A stretch of DNA of 64,000 bases, from NCBI GenBank assembly GCA_023393125.1, contig JAEWMQ010000024.1, positions 62,001 to 126,000 on the forward strand. The letters are read 5' to 3'. Both the position numbers and the translations under genes were made by a program. The notes beneath the pieces are model-generated. The model did no database searches and was not told where the DNA came from. It saw nothing but the letters and a program-made list of their open reading frames with translations. Positions 35,090 to 44,259 of the stretch are shown here, in pieces; position 1 is the stretch's first letter, and the number at the start of each line of letters is the position of its first letter. Source of the DNA: Bacillota bacterium (lineage in GTDB: Bacteria > Bacillota > Clostridia > Lachnospirales > Cellulosilyticaceae).

Positions 35090-36089
35090 AGAAGAAATGC
35101 TGCTACAAATACCTAATGTGAATTTATATACAATGCTATGTTATAGCTTTAGAGATCTAAGAACTATTACACCAGAAGATATGGGAGAGGAAGCTTTTAA
35201 TCAAGTAGAGATGCTTTTATCAGCAATTTTACTACAAGGAATAACAAGGCAATTTAGAAGGGGACTTTATAAGGAGTATGTGGAGGGGGAAGGTCTTCTA
35301 AAAGTCCTTAGAGGCAAAATTGATATGCATGAAACCATACGACTTAAAACACAAGTAAGTAGACAGATTTATTGTCATTATGATGAGTTTAGTGTTAATA
35401 ATATTTATAATCAGGTATTAAAAGCACTATGTCTCTTAATTTTACAAAGAGAACGTCTATCCACTAAAGAACTTAAACGTTTTAAAAGGCTCCTTATCTC
35501 GTTTCATGAAGTAGAAGATATTTCTTTAAACAGTATAGCTTGGAGGAAGTTAAGTTATGAGAAGAATAAATTTCCTTATAAGATGCTTATCCATATAGGG
35601 TATATGATTTTCAGTGGCATACATATTGATACAAGCACTGGTAAAGGTTATATAGATTATAAACTATTTAATAATATATATAAGCAATTTATATATCGTT
35701 TTTTTGAAACAGAATGTCTTGGGGTAGAAGTGAGTTATGAAAAAATAGCGGATGAAGAAGAAGTGGATAGTGATTTGCTTTTGCTTCGAGAAGACAAGAT
35801 TATGCTTTTACATACGTGTTTTTATCCAGAACTTTTTTATAATCAAAAAACAACTCAGCATAAGAAATTTTTATTAAAAGAACTAAAGAAAACTTTTTAT
35901 TCAGTTCTTGATAATAGTACGAAATCTGAAATAAAAATGAGTGGATTGTTATTATACCCTTCTGTGGAATCTACTTATATCGAAGAATATATGTTGGACC
36001 AGCATCAGATATATGTAGGATCTATTGATTTAAGAGAGCCTATAGATGTTATTAAAGTACATTTAAAGCAAATGAGTCAGCTAGCGTAG
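35082..36089 (+). CDS. mcrC: McrC-like protein with altered nuclease motif
   Basis: A 335-residue McrC-family protein. The family pattern is clear in the N-terminal half: IPNVNLYTMLCYSF near residue 10, FRRGLYKEYV near 58, VLRGKID near 75, CHYDEFSVNN near 98 and N-QVLKAL near 110. McrC normally carries a PD-(D/E)xK nuclease with D-x12-DxK. Here Asp231 (DSDLLLL) is kept, but the second half reads LLHTCFY, giving His244 and Cys246 where Asp and Lys are expected. The protein may therefore not cut DNA. AGAGGGG precedes the ATG within the end of mcrB. A strong terminator follows before the citrate synthase gene. Confidence 0.85.
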   Translation: MHKEEMLLQIPNVNLYTMLCYSFRDLRTITPEDMGEEAFNQVEMLLSAILLQGITRQFRRGLYKEYVEGEGLLKVLRGKIDMHETIRLKTQVSRQIYCHYDEFSVNNIYNQVLKALCLLILQRERLSTKELKRFKRLLISFHEVEDISLNSIAWRKLSYEKNKFPYKMLIHIGYMIFSGIHIDTSTGKGYIDYKLFNNIYKQFIYRFFETECLGVEVSYEKIADEEEVDSDLLLLREDKIMLLHTCFYPELFYNQKTTQHKKFLLKELKKTFYSVLDNSTKSEIKMSGLLLYPSVESTYIEEYMLDQHQIYVGSIDLREPIDVIKVHLKQMSQLA

Positions 36090-36187
36090 AGGCTTATATT
36101 AATTAGAATTTAATGAGATAGAGACACATTGTTAGCGTGAAAAAAATGATTATGGTAAAAATAATGAATAATGAGAAGGATTGCAGT

Positions 36188-36237
36188 AAAAAGGAAGGTT
36201 GCAAACAAACAAAATTGATTTGCAACCTTCCTTTTTT
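36188..36237. terminator. Bidirectional terminator between McrC-like gene and citrate synthase
   Basis: An 18 bp perfect stem runs from the A-run at 36188 to the T-run ending at 36237, around a 13 nt loop; it lies just past the citrate synthase stop on the reverse strand. Confidence 0.9.
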
Positions 36238-36244
36238 AAATTTA

Positions 36245-37633
36245 TTATTTAGCAGCTTCATCTAGAGTGGAACGTTCATGAAGAGAAATATATTCTTGAT
36301 GTTTTGAAACGCTTTTATAAGCAGGGCGAATGATTTTCCCTCTATTAACAAGTTCTTCAATACGGTGAGCACTCCAACCGGAAATACGTGCAATTGCAAA
36401 GATAGGTGTATAAAGTTCTAGAGGTAGGCCTAGCATGTTGTATACAAAGCCTGAATAAAAATCTACATTAGCGCTAACGCCCTTATACATTTTACGTTCA
36501 CGTGCAATAACCTTAGGAGCTAAGGCTTCGATTTTAGTATAGAAATAGTATTCCTTATCTAATCCCTTTTCATGAGCTAATTTTTCAGCATATTCCTTTA
36601 AGATAATGGCACGAGGATCTGAAATAGAATAGACAGCATGACCAATACCATAAATAAGACCAGCCTTATCAAAAGCTTGTTTATTAAGTAGTTTACCAAG
36701 ATAATCTTCGATGGCAGCATCATCTGTCCAGTCTTTAATTTGTTCTTTCATATCCTCGAACATATGAACAACCTTGATGTTGGCACCTCCATGTTTTGGA
36801 CCTTTAAGTGAACCAAGAGCCGCGGCCATAACAGAATAGGTATCTGTTCCGGAAGAGGTAACTAAGTGAGTGGTAAAAGAAGAGTTATTACCACCACCAT
36901 GTTCAGCGTGTAGAATGAGGGCTAAGTCTAAAAGAGTAGCTTCAAGGTGAGTATATTTACAATCTGGTCTAAGCATATGGAGAATATTTTCAGCAGTACT
37001 TAGCTCTGCTTTGGGTGAATGAACATAAAGGCTTTGACCAAGATGAGAATGGGCATATGCTTGATAACCATATACAGCAAGCGCTGGAAAGCGTGAGATT
37101 AAAGACAAGCATTGTCTAAGAACATTATAAGTTGAAGTATTATCAGCTTGATCATCATAGCTATATAAAGCTAGGACACTGCGTGCTAAAGAGTTCATGA
37201 TATCTTTGGTAGGTGCTTTTAGAATCATATCATTAAAGAAATTATCAGGTAGTTCGCGATAACTACCTAAGAGTTTGTCAAAATTTTCAAGTTCTTCTTG
37301 GCTAGGAAGATGACCAAAAAGCAAGAGATAGGTAGTCTCTTCGAAACCAAAACGCTTATCTTTTAGGTAGCCCTTAGTAATTTGTTCTATGTTAATACCT
37401 CTGTAGCGTAGCTGTCCTGGAACAGGGATCATCTCATTATCATCTACAATATAAGAATGTACCTCTCCAATTTCGGTAAGTCCTACAAGTACACCACGTC
37501 CATCTAAGTCACGAAGTCCTCTTTTGACGGAGTATTTAGTAAATAATTCAGGATCAATCATACTACTCATTTCACACATTTCAGTTAGTGTCATTAATTG
37601 CTCTCTAAGTTCTTTATTTTCTTGCATTCGCAT
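36245..37633 (-). CDS. gltA: Citrate synthase
   Basis: A 462-residue type II-like citrate synthase that joins acetyl-CoA and oxaloacetate. RYRGINIEQ near residue 78, HAEHGGGNNSSFTTH near 242 and GPKHGGANIKV near 283 carry the first catalytic His region. YGIGHAVY followed by DPRA near 330 carries the second His, and YSGFVYNMLG with Asp394-type residues lies near 395. An additional roughly 45-residue N-terminal extension is typical of clostridial versions. ATG 37633 is taken as start; ATG 37627 is equally possible, since AAAGG repeats lie upstream of both. No other TCA gene is adjacent; the enzyme probably feeds 2-oxoglutarate/glutamate synthesis. Confidence 0.94.
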   Translation of the reverse strand: MRMQENKELREQLMTLTEMCEMSSMIDPELFTKYSVKRGLRDLDGRGVLVGLTEIGEVHSYIVDDNEMIPVPGQLRYRGINIEQITKGYLKDKRFGFEETTYLLLFGHLPSQEELENFDKLLGSYRELPDNFFNDMILKAPTKDIMNSLARSVLALYSYDDQADNTSTYNVLRQCLSLISRFPALAVYGYQAYAHSHLGQSLYVHSPKAELSTAENILHMLRPDCKYTHLEATLLDLALILHAEHGGGNNSSFTTHLVTSSGTDTYSVMAAALGSLKGPKHGGANIKVVHMFEDMKEQIKDWTDDAAIEDYLGKLLNKQAFDKAGLIYGIGHAVYSISDPRAIILKEYAEKLAHEKGLDKEYYFYTKIEALAPKVIARERKMYKGVSANVDFYSGFVYNMLGLPLELYTPIFAIARISGWSAHRIEELVNRGKIIRPAYKSVSKHQEYISLHERSTLDEAAK

Positions 37634-37798
37634 CACCTTTCCTTTACGTATGTATTTAAATATATTAAACTATTATGATTAATTTAACATATAAATTGCA
37701 ATTAATCAACAATTCAGCAAAATATAAAAAATAATATTTAATAGCAAAAATAAAATAATTACTAAATCATAATCCTTTTAGATGATGATTAAATGAAG

Positions 37799-37841
37799 AA
37801 AAGGATTTTTAAGCATAGAGAATGAGCTTAAAAATCCTTTT
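37799..37841. terminator. Terminator downstream of rqcH
   Basis: A 15-16 bp perfect stem, AAAAGGATTTTTAAGC with its complement ending at 37840, has a 9-11 nt loop. It is 27 bases past the rqcH stop on the reverse strand. Confidence 0.8.
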
Positions 37842-37867
37842 ATAAAATTTTTATTTAAATAATAAGT

Positions 37868-39628
37868 TTAAGGCAGAAGCTTTTTGACAAAGGCTTCTGT
37901 AGGGGTAACGAAAAGTGTTTTGAATTGTTTGTAAATAACCATGCCAGGCTTTGCATTAGGTACTTTTTTTACATTTTTACGGAAAGTGTAGTCAATAGGC
38001 ACATGACTAGACATCTTACCACTACTATGGTAAGCCGCTAAAGTAGCAGCTTCTAAGATGACCTCATCATCTATTGGTATGTTATCTAAATGCTTAACAA
38101 TAACATGAGAGCCTGGCCCATCTTTAATGTGGAGCCATAAATCATTAGTTTTAGCAAATTTTATAGTGAGTTCATCATTTTGATAGTTATTTTTTCCTAC
38201 ATAGATATCATGACCTTTAGAGGATTTAAAATGTAGGTAAGGTAATTGTTTTTTAGAACGAGTTTCTTTTTTTGTACTTTTTTTCTTTTTTAAATAACCC
38301 ATTTGTACCAATTCATTTCTGAGCTCTGAAATATCTTCTTTAGTTTCTAACAAATCTAAAGAAAGTAGAACAGAAGCAAGATACTGGAGGTCTTCTTCAA
38401 TGCTAACAAGCTGCGCTGTAGCAGCTAGTTCTGTACGTTTAGCTTTATTATATAGTTTAAAATAAGCTTGTGCATTTTGAATAGCTGTTTTATTTGCCTC
38501 AAGAGGAATGGTTATCTCTTCATAAGGTTCCGTATAGTAATTTAAAGTTGTAAAATTAGTAGCTTTAGGTGGAATTTGATGTGCATAAGCTGTTAAGAGT
38601 TCGCCATAAATTTTATAGAGTTCCTTATGGGCACATTCTTCTAAAGCTTTTTCTTGAATGACTTTTTTTCGTATGCTACGATCCATAAAAGTATGAATTA
38701 GTTTTTTGATATCACCTGTTTTTTGAGCTACGTTAAATCTTGTACTTTTTTCAAAGAAGTAGTATTCGAGTAGCTCACTCATGCTAGGATAAGCTTTAGC
38801 TTCTAAATCTTTATAGAGAGTCAAAGGTAAACAGTAGAAATCTTCAGGAATTTCTGCAGCATTTTGATATAAGGTAGGTCTAAAATGACCAGAGTAAATA
38901 GGTTCTAAAGTATCTGTAAAGCCTTTGAAGAGCTTTATATAATCATTAGGTGAAGTTGTAAGTGTAGAAGCTTCACCATCTACTCCTGCTGTATGACAGA
39001 TTTCATGACAAATCATAGGGCTAAGACCATTGAAGTTCATATAAAGACTTTTGAATAGAGGTAAATCACTAGTTTTAAGCTTTTCTATAAAAGTTGTTTC
39101 CGAAATATGAAGTGGACTTAATTTCCCTTGACTAGGAGGTCTTTGATAAACACGATTAGGGAGTATTTCCCTAACACTGCTTTTGTCACTTGAAATATGT
39201 TTAATACTGTCAAGGATGAGGTGATCTTCCTTTGTTAAAATAATGTTACTATGTCTACCCATGATTTCTATAATGAGTTTTTTTGTTTCCTTATCTCCAA
39301 GCTCATTAGTTGCTTCGATATGAAATTCAACAATACGTTCTAAATCTGGTTGTGATATATGAAGTAACTTGCCGCCACCTAAATGTTTGCGCATGAGCAT
39401 ACAAAACATAGGAGGATCTTGTGAAGGATTTTTGGAAAGGGTAGATAGATGTAAACGAGGATAGTTGCTATTTGCTGTCAAAAGTAATTTATAAGTATTG
39501 CTGTTATTTCGAATAGTAAGAAGGATATCTTCCTTTTCAATTTGATATATTTTGTCAATGCGTCCGCCAATAAGTGTATCTTTTAATTCATTCACAATAT
39601 TAGCTAAGACGAGACCATCTAATGCCAT
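37868..39628 (-). CDS. rqcH: Ribosome quality control protein RqcH (NFACT family, FbpA-like)
   Basis: A 586-residue NFACT protein. MALDGLVLANIVNEL and GGRIDKIYQIEKEDILLTIR at the N-terminus (NFACT-N), a long helical middle region (about 290-430) and the NFACT-R domain (YLHFKSSKGHDIYVGKNNYQND followed by DLWLHIKDGPGSHVI) are all present. RqcH binds obstructed 50S subunits and directs addition of C-terminal alanine tails for degradation; older annotation calls it fibronectin-binding protein. AAGGAGG precedes the ATG. It is divergent from the yicC operon, the same arrangement as yloA/yloC in Bacillus. Confidence 0.96.
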   Translation of the reverse strand: MALDGLVLANIVNELKDTLIGGRIDKIYQIEKEDILLTIRNNSNTYKLLLTANSNYPRLHLSTLSKNPSQDPPMFCMLMRKHLGGGKLLHISQPDLERIVEFHIEATNELGDKETKKLIIEIMGRHSNIILTKEDHLILDSIKHISSDKSSVREILPNRVYQRPPSQGKLSPLHISETTFIEKLKTSDLPLFKSLYMNFNGLSPMICHEICHTAGVDGEASTLTTSPNDYIKLFKGFTDTLEPIYSGHFRPTLYQNAAEIPEDFYCLPLTLYKDLEAKAYPSMSELLEYYFFEKSTRFNVAQKTGDIKKLIHTFMDRSIRKKVIQEKALEECAHKELYKIYGELLTAYAHQIPPKATNFTTLNYYTEPYEEITIPLEANKTAIQNAQAYFKLYNKAKRTELAATAQLVSIEEDLQYLASVLLSLDLLETKEDISELRNELVQMGYLKKKKSTKKETRSKKQLPYLHFKSSKGHDIYVGKNNYQNDELTIKFAKTNDLWLHIKDGPGSHVIVKHLDNIPIDDEVILEAATLAAYHSSGKMSSHVPIDYTFRKNVKKVPNAKPGMVIYKQFKTLFVTPTEAFVKKLLP

Positions 39629-39674
39629 ATTTATTTCCTCCTTTAATTATAGGACAAAGTATAGCATAATTTTT

Positions 39675-39703
39675 TTGAAAATAAAAGGAAGGTGTGTTAT
39701 AAT
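39675..39703 (+). promoter_or_regulatory. Strong sigma-A promoter for the yicC-remA-gmk operon
   Basis: TTGAAA, 17 bases, TATAAT, with a TGT extended -10. It lies 50 bases before the yicC start. Confidence 0.75.
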
Positions 39704-39753
39704 AAAAAGCAAATGTCTAAGAAACAATGCCTATAAAGAAAGTAGGAAAATGC

Positions 39754-40635
39754 ATGATTTATAGTATGACAGGCTATGGAAGATGTGAAATAGAAGAAAA
39801 TGCAAGAAAAGTAAGTGTTGAAATTTCCGCTGTGAACCATCGTTATTTAGACCTTAATATTCGCATACCTCGTATGTTGATGCATTTGGAGGAAAATGTA
39901 CGTAATACCATTAAAAATAAAGTGGCTAGAGGCAAGGTAGAAATTAGTATTATGTGCCACTCCACGGCTAAGGAAGATCTTGAAGTCACAGTAAATGAAG
40001 CTTTAGCTCAGGCTTACTTAGAAGGCGTACGTCATTTAGGCGAGACTTTTCAGTTAGAAGATGATTTAAAGTTATCTCATTTACTCGCAGTTAATGATCT
40101 TGTGAACATTCAGAAACAAGCAGGTAATCTAGAAACAGTAAGTGGAACAATAGAGAAAGCCCTAGAAGGCGCATTAGAAACATTTCTTGAGATGAGAAGC
40201 AAGGAAGGCACTGCACTTTGTCAAGATATTCTGGGTAAAAATGAAGGCTTAAGAGTACTATTAGACGAAATTAATCAGCGTAGTCCTTTAGTAGTTGCTC
40301 ATTATAGTCAGCGTTTGCAAAGTAGACTACAGCAGCTTTTAGGAGATGGCACAAATATAGATGAAAGTCGTTTAGCAATGGAAGTAGCTGTATTTGCGGA
40401 TAAATGTTCTATTGATGAGGAAGTAACTAGATTAAGCAGCCATTTTGAACAATTAGAAAGTATTTTAAGAGAAGGTGGCATTGTAGGGCGTAAGCTTGAC
40501 TTTCTGATGCAGGAAATGAATAGAGAGGCCAATACCATTGGTTCAAAAGCAAACGACTATGAGATTACGAAGGTTGTAGTGGCTCTTAAAACTGAAATTG
40601 AGAAAATAAGAGAGCAAGTTCAAAATTTAGAGTAG
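39754..40635 (+). CDS. yicC: YicC/YloC family endoribonuclease
   Basis: A 293-residue YicC-family protein. MIYSMTGYGRCE at the N-terminus, SAVNHRYLDLNIRIPR near residue 28, KVARGKVEI near 60, then ADKCSIDEEVTRLSSH and LDFLMQEMNREANTIGSKAND in the C-terminal half are all family hallmarks. Members are RNases acting on structured RNAs such as RyhB in E. coli. ATG 39754 is chosen because it starts the conserved MxxSMTGY motif and has AGGA upstream; an ATG 27 bases earlier lacks a site. First gene of the remA-gmk-rpoZ group. Confidence 0.95.
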   Translation: MIYSMTGYGRCEIEENARKVSVEISAVNHRYLDLNIRIPRMLMHLEENVRNTIKNKVARGKVEISIMCHSTAKEDLEVTVNEALAQAYLEGVRHLGETFQLEDDLKLSHLLAVNDLVNIQKQAGNLETVSGTIEKALEGALETFLEMRSKEGTALCQDILGKNEGLRVLLDEINQRSPLVVAHYSQRLQSRLQQLLGDGTNIDESRLAMEVAVFADKCSIDEEVTRLSSHFEQLESILREGGIVGRKLDFLMQEMNREANTIGSKANDYEITKVVVALKTEIEKIREQVQNLE

Positions 40636-40643
40636 GTGGCAAG

Positions 40644-40889
40644 ATGAGTCAATTTATTAATATTGGTTATGGAAATATTGTAGCAGTTGAGCGTATCGTG
40701 GCTATTGTTACTGCTGAATCAGCACCTATTAAAAGATTAATCACAAAAGCAAGAGAAGAGTCACAGCTTATAGATGCGACTCAAGGACGAAAAACAAGAG
40801 GGGTGATTATTACAGATAATCATCAAGTCATCTTGTCAGCTCTTCAACCAGAGACCATGGCAAGTAGATTAGGAAGTCCTAAAGAGTAA
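40644..40889 (+). CDS. remA: Matrix/biofilm regulator RemA (DUF370)
   Basis: An 81-residue RemA-family protein: INIGYGNIVAVERIVAIV at the N-terminus, SAPIKRLI near residue 28 and DATQGRKTRGVIITDN near 45. RemA is a DNA-binding activator forming ring-shaped oligomers that controls matrix and osmoprotectant genes in Bacillus. It begins nine bases after yicC, with GGTGG as its site, and precedes gmk, as is usual across Firmicutes. Confidence 0.96.
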   Translation: MSQFINIGYGNIVAVERIVAIVTAESAPIKRLITKAREESQLIDATQGRKTRGVIITDNHQVILSALQPETMASRLGSPKE

Positions 40890-40914
40890 ATAATAAAGAA
40901 AAAGGAGTACGGTA

Positions 40915-41517
40915 ATGAAGGAAGGATTAAAAATCGTTTTATCAGGACCATCTGGGTCAGGAAAAGGAACAATTGTAAAGGAACTGATTAAAAATGAGCA
41001 ATTTTTACTTTCTATTTCCGCTACAACACGTCAGCCTAGACAAGGAGAAGAAGAAGGTGTACACTATTTCTTTAAGACAAAGGAAGCGTTTGAAAAAATG
41101 ATTGCACAAGATGAGCTTTTAGAATATGCTTGTTTTTGTGATAATTATTATGGTACACCTAAAGCTTTTATCGAACAAAGTGTAAAAAAAGGAAAAGATG
41201 TTATACTAGAAATAGAAGTGCAGGGGGCTCAGCAAATCAAAGAGATTTACCCTGATGCTATTTTTATCTTTGTTATTCCACCCTCATTAACAGAACTTGA
41301 AAAACGTTTAGTTGGAAGAGGGACAGAGGAAAGAAACGTTATTGATCAAAGACTAAAACGTGCCAAAGAAGAGCTTGCGCTTTATACAACCTATGATTAT
41401 ATTGTAGTGAATGACCGTTTAGTTGAGGCTATAGACGATATTAATCGTATTGTAGGTGCAGAAAAGTTAAGAAGCTGTCATTATACAGCAGAAATAGAAG
41501 AAATTATTCATAACTAG
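40915..41517 (+). CDS. gmk: Guanylate kinase
   Basis: A 200-residue enzyme phosphorylating GMP to GDP. P-loop SGPSGSGKGT near residue 10, the GMP-binding STTRxxRxGE-type segment (SATTRQPRQGEEEGVHYFF) near 38, and ILEIEVQGAQQIK near 97 are present. AAAGGAG precedes the ATG. Same operon as remA and rpoZ. Confidence 0.97.
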   Translation: MKEGLKIVLSGPSGSGKGTIVKELIKNEQFLLSISATTRQPRQGEEEGVHYFFKTKEAFEKMIAQDELLEYACFCDNYYGTPKAFIEQSVKKGKDVILEIEVQGAQQIKEIYPDAIFIFVIPPSLTELEKRLVGRGTEERNVIDQRLKRAKEELALYTTYDYIVVNDRLVEAIDDINRIVGAEKLRSCHYTAEIEEIIHN

Positions 41518-41528
41518 GAGGATTTTAA

Positions 41529-41888
41529 ATGTTACAACCATCTTATACCCAAATCATGCATAAGCTTAATAAAGAAGGAACTTCAAAGCTTACAAGTCGT
41601 TATTCTATTGTTATTGCTGCATCAAAGAGAGCTAGACACATTATTGATGTGATTAATGAGCAAGCAGCAGCAACTAAAGAAGCTGACAAAACTGGTGAAA
41701 GAATTATTGATCCAGAGAAAATCAAAGAAGCAGCTAGACTTAATGATTTATTAAAATCTAAAAAGCCTATTTCTATTGCGGTTGATGAAATTTATGAAGG
41801 AAAAATGCGTATGAGAGAATTCCATCCAACAGTAGAAGAATTAGAAGTAGTGAAAGTAATGGAAGAAGTGGAACAAACAAGTAACTAA
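41529..41888 (+). CDS. rpoZ: RNA polymerase omega subunit
   Basis: A 119-residue omega subunit: MLQPSYTQIMHKLNKEG and then SRYSIVIAASKRARHI near residue 25, the segment that clamps the beta-prime C-terminus, plus LLKSKKPISIAVDEIYEGKM. It is longer than the Bacillus version, as in many Clostridia, because of a roughly 35-residue hydrophilic insert at about 45-75. AGGAGG precedes the ATG. Confidence 0.95.
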   Translation: MLQPSYTQIMHKLNKEGTSKLTSRYSIVIAASKRARHIIDVINEQAAATKEADKTGERIIDPEKIKEAARLNDLLKSKKPISIAVDEIYEGKMRMREFHPTVEELEVVKVMEEVEQTSN

Positions 41889-41895
41889 GGAAAAA

Positions 41896-41939
41896 GACTT
41901 AAGAAGTCTGTCAACAATTGTTGGCAGACTTCTTAAGTC
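41896..41939. repeat. 44 bp palindrome between rpoZ and priA
   Basis: A 22-base arm (41896-41917) pairs with the next 22 bases (41918-41939), interrupted only by one G-T pair. On the + strand no T-run follows, but on the reverse strand the arm runs into five Ts (AAAAAG at 41891), so terminator geometry is present only for antisense transcription. Confidence 0.7.
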
Positions 41940-41986
41940 ATCAGACGAAATAACTACTATAGATAAGAGGAAGAAGTGAAAAAGAG

Positions 41987-44245
41987 ATGCCTTGCTATGC
42001 ACAAGTTATTATTCAGTTTGCAACAGTCAATGAAATTGATCGCCCTTTTACGTATGAGGTAGCACCTGAAATAAGTTCACGCATCCAAGTAGGGCAACGT
42101 GTAAAAGTCCCCTTTGGTAGGTATAATCACTTACAATTAGGTTATGTTGTTAAATTAATGAATGAGGTTGAAGCATCTCATTATCGTATAAAGAAGGTAG
42201 ATGTATTAGTTGATGAAACGCCTATTTTAGACAAAAAGCAGTTAGAACTTATTGACTTTATTGCAAACTATTATGCAACTAGTTATGCTGCTGCGATTGA
42301 TGTGGTGTTGCCTCCTGGTTTAAAAGGCGAACCTATGGTGTTAGAAGAAGTAAGTGAAAAAAGGGTAAGGCTTACGGAGGATGAAATTAAACTTAAAGTC
42401 TATTGTAGTGCCAATGCTCATAAAAGAACATTTGCAAAACAAAAAAAAATTATTGACTATTTAAGAGAACATCAGGTTGTGAGTCAAAAAGAATTGTTAG
42501 CTTTACCAGAGGTGAGTAGTTCTTCTTTGAAAACTTTAGAAAAAAATGGTTATATTTGTATAGAAGAAACCAAACTTATTTATGAACCGGATCCTATCTG
42601 TGATGCACGTTTTAAAGTGTTGAATGAAGAACAAGAACAGGCAGTCCAGTATTTAAAGGCGTTAAATGAGGCAGGTATTTATCGTACCATCTTGCTAGAG
42701 GGAATTACGGGGAGTGGGAAAACAGAAGTTTTTTTACATGCTATTAGAGAAGTATTAATGCAAGGGGGAACAGCCTTAGTTTTAGTTCCAGAAATTGCAC
42801 TGACAGACCAAACCTTGTCTCGTTTTAAAGAACGCTTCGGTAACAGAGTTGCATTAAGCCATAGCAGGATGAGTGCCAAGGAACGTCAAAGGCTTTATAT
42901 GAAGGCTAAAAATAAAGAAGTATCTATTATTATTGGACCTAGAAGTGCTGTCTTTATGCCGCTTGATAATTTGAAGTTTATCGTAATAGATGAAGCACAC
43001 GAAAGTAGCTATAAATCTGAGACCACACCTAAATATCATGCCATAGATATCGCTAAGAAACGTATGATACAAAATGGTGGGCAAGTTTTACTGGCTACAG
43101 CTACACCTAGTATAGAAAGTTATGCAGATGCTCGTAAAGGTGACTATAGCTTGCTTACTTTAAATAGGCGAATAGGTGAAGCAGTCTTACCGGAAGTAGA
43201 TATTGTAGATATGCGGCTAGAAATACAAAAAGGAAATAATACGGTGTTAAGTCATACTTTATATGAAGCCATTAAGGATGCACTTGCAGCTGATGGTCAA
43301 GTTATGTTATTACTTAATAGAAGAGGCTATTCTACCTTTATCAATTGTAGAAGTTGTGGATACGTTATTAAGTGTGACCACTGTGATGTATCTATGACAT
43401 ACCATGCTTCCCAGCAAACACTCCAGTGTCATTATTGCGGAAAAACTAGGAAGGTACCGGAGGTTTGTCCTGAATGCGGCAGTCAATACATTCGTTTTAT
43501 GGGAAGTGGAACAGAAAAGGTAGAGGCCTATTTGAATGAATGTTTTGGTGAATATGGTGTTGCAAGGATGGATATGGATACGACAACTGGTAAAGAGGGA
43601 CATCAAAAAATCTTATCAGCTTTTAGAAATAAAGAAGTAAGATTATTAATAGGAACACAAATGATTGCTAAAGGTCATGATTTTCCAGCGGTTACTTTAG
43701 TAGGTGTTTTATCAGCCGATTTATCTCTTTTTATGCAAGACTTTAGAAGTAACGAACGTACTTATCAATTACTAACTCAAGCTATGGGAAGAGCGGGTAG
43801 AGGAAGTGAAAAGGGAAGAGTTGTAATCCAAACCTATAATCCAGATCACTTAGTGATGGAAGCTATTAAAAATAATGCTCAAGAATCATTTTATCAGCAG
43901 GAATTAGCTAATAGACAGGTATTAGGGTATCCGCCTTATACCCATATTTTTTCAGTATTGGTTTCAGGGTTAGACGAAGGGGAAGTTATTCGTACTATCC
44001 AGCTTCTAAGTCAATATTATCGTTACTATAGTCAAAAAGGTCAAAGTCATTTTAGAGTCATTGGACCTACTAGTGCTGTTATTAGTAAAATAGGTGATGA
44101 ATATAGGTGGCGTTTACTCATTGTAGGAGAAGAACGAGAAAAATTATTAATTTATGGTAAATTTTGTTTAGAAAAGTTTTATAATAAAGAAAAAGTAAGT
44201 GGCACAAAGATACAGTGGGATGTTGACCCACTAGCCATGTTATAA
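41987..44245 (+). CDS. priA: Primosomal protein N' (replication restart helicase PriA)
   Basis: A 752-residue superfamily 2 helicase that reloads the replisome at stalled forks. N-terminal 3'-DNA-binding domain (about 1-105, with PFTYEVAPE); Walker A GITGSGKTEVF near residue 240; DEAH box near 335; zinc-binding cysteines CRSCG, CDHCD, CHYCG and CPECG at about 455-500; motif V/VI in GTQMIAKGHDFPAVTLVG and QAMGRAGRG. It follows rpoZ directly here; the coaBC gene often found between them is missing. It is immediately followed by def. Confidence 0.96.
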   Translation: MPCYAQVIIQFATVNEIDRPFTYEVAPEISSRIQVGQRVKVPFGRYNHLQLGYVVKLMNEVEASHYRIKKVDVLVDETPILDKKQLELIDFIANYYATSYAAAIDVVLPPGLKGEPMVLEEVSEKRVRLTEDEIKLKVYCSANAHKRTFAKQKKIIDYLREHQVVSQKELLALPEVSSSSLKTLEKNGYICIEETKLIYEPDPICDARFKVLNEEQEQAVQYLKALNEAGIYRTILLEGITGSGKTEVFLHAIREVLMQGGTALVLVPEIALTDQTLSRFKERFGNRVALSHSRMSAKERQRLYMKAKNKEVSIIIGPRSAVFMPLDNLKFIVIDEAHESSYKSETTPKYHAIDIAKKRMIQNGGQVLLATATPSIESYADARKGDYSLLTLNRRIGEAVLPEVDIVDMRLEIQKGNNTVLSHTLYEAIKDALAADGQVMLLLNRRGYSTFINCRSCGYVIKCDHCDVSMTYHASQQTLQCHYCGKTRKVPEVCPECGSQYIRFMGSGTEKVEAYLNECFGEYGVARMDMDTTTGKEGHQKILSAFRNKEVRLLIGTQMIAKGHDFPAVTLVGVLSADLSLFMQDFRSNERTYQLLTQAMGRAGRGSEKGRVVIQTYNPDHLVMEAIKNNAQESFYQQELANRQVLGYPPYTHIFSVLVSGLDEGEVIRTIQLLSQYYRYYSQKGQSHFRVIGPTSAVISKIGDEYRWRLLIVGEEREKLLIYGKFCLEKFYNKEKVSGTKIQWDVDPLAML

Positions 44246-44259
44246 TGAAGGAGGCAATT

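Noticed and set aside
34121..36089. A functional McrBC-type restriction system.
   Set aside because: The recognition domain is missing and the expected DxK nuclease residues are replaced, so the label of active methyl-dependent restriction is not supported.
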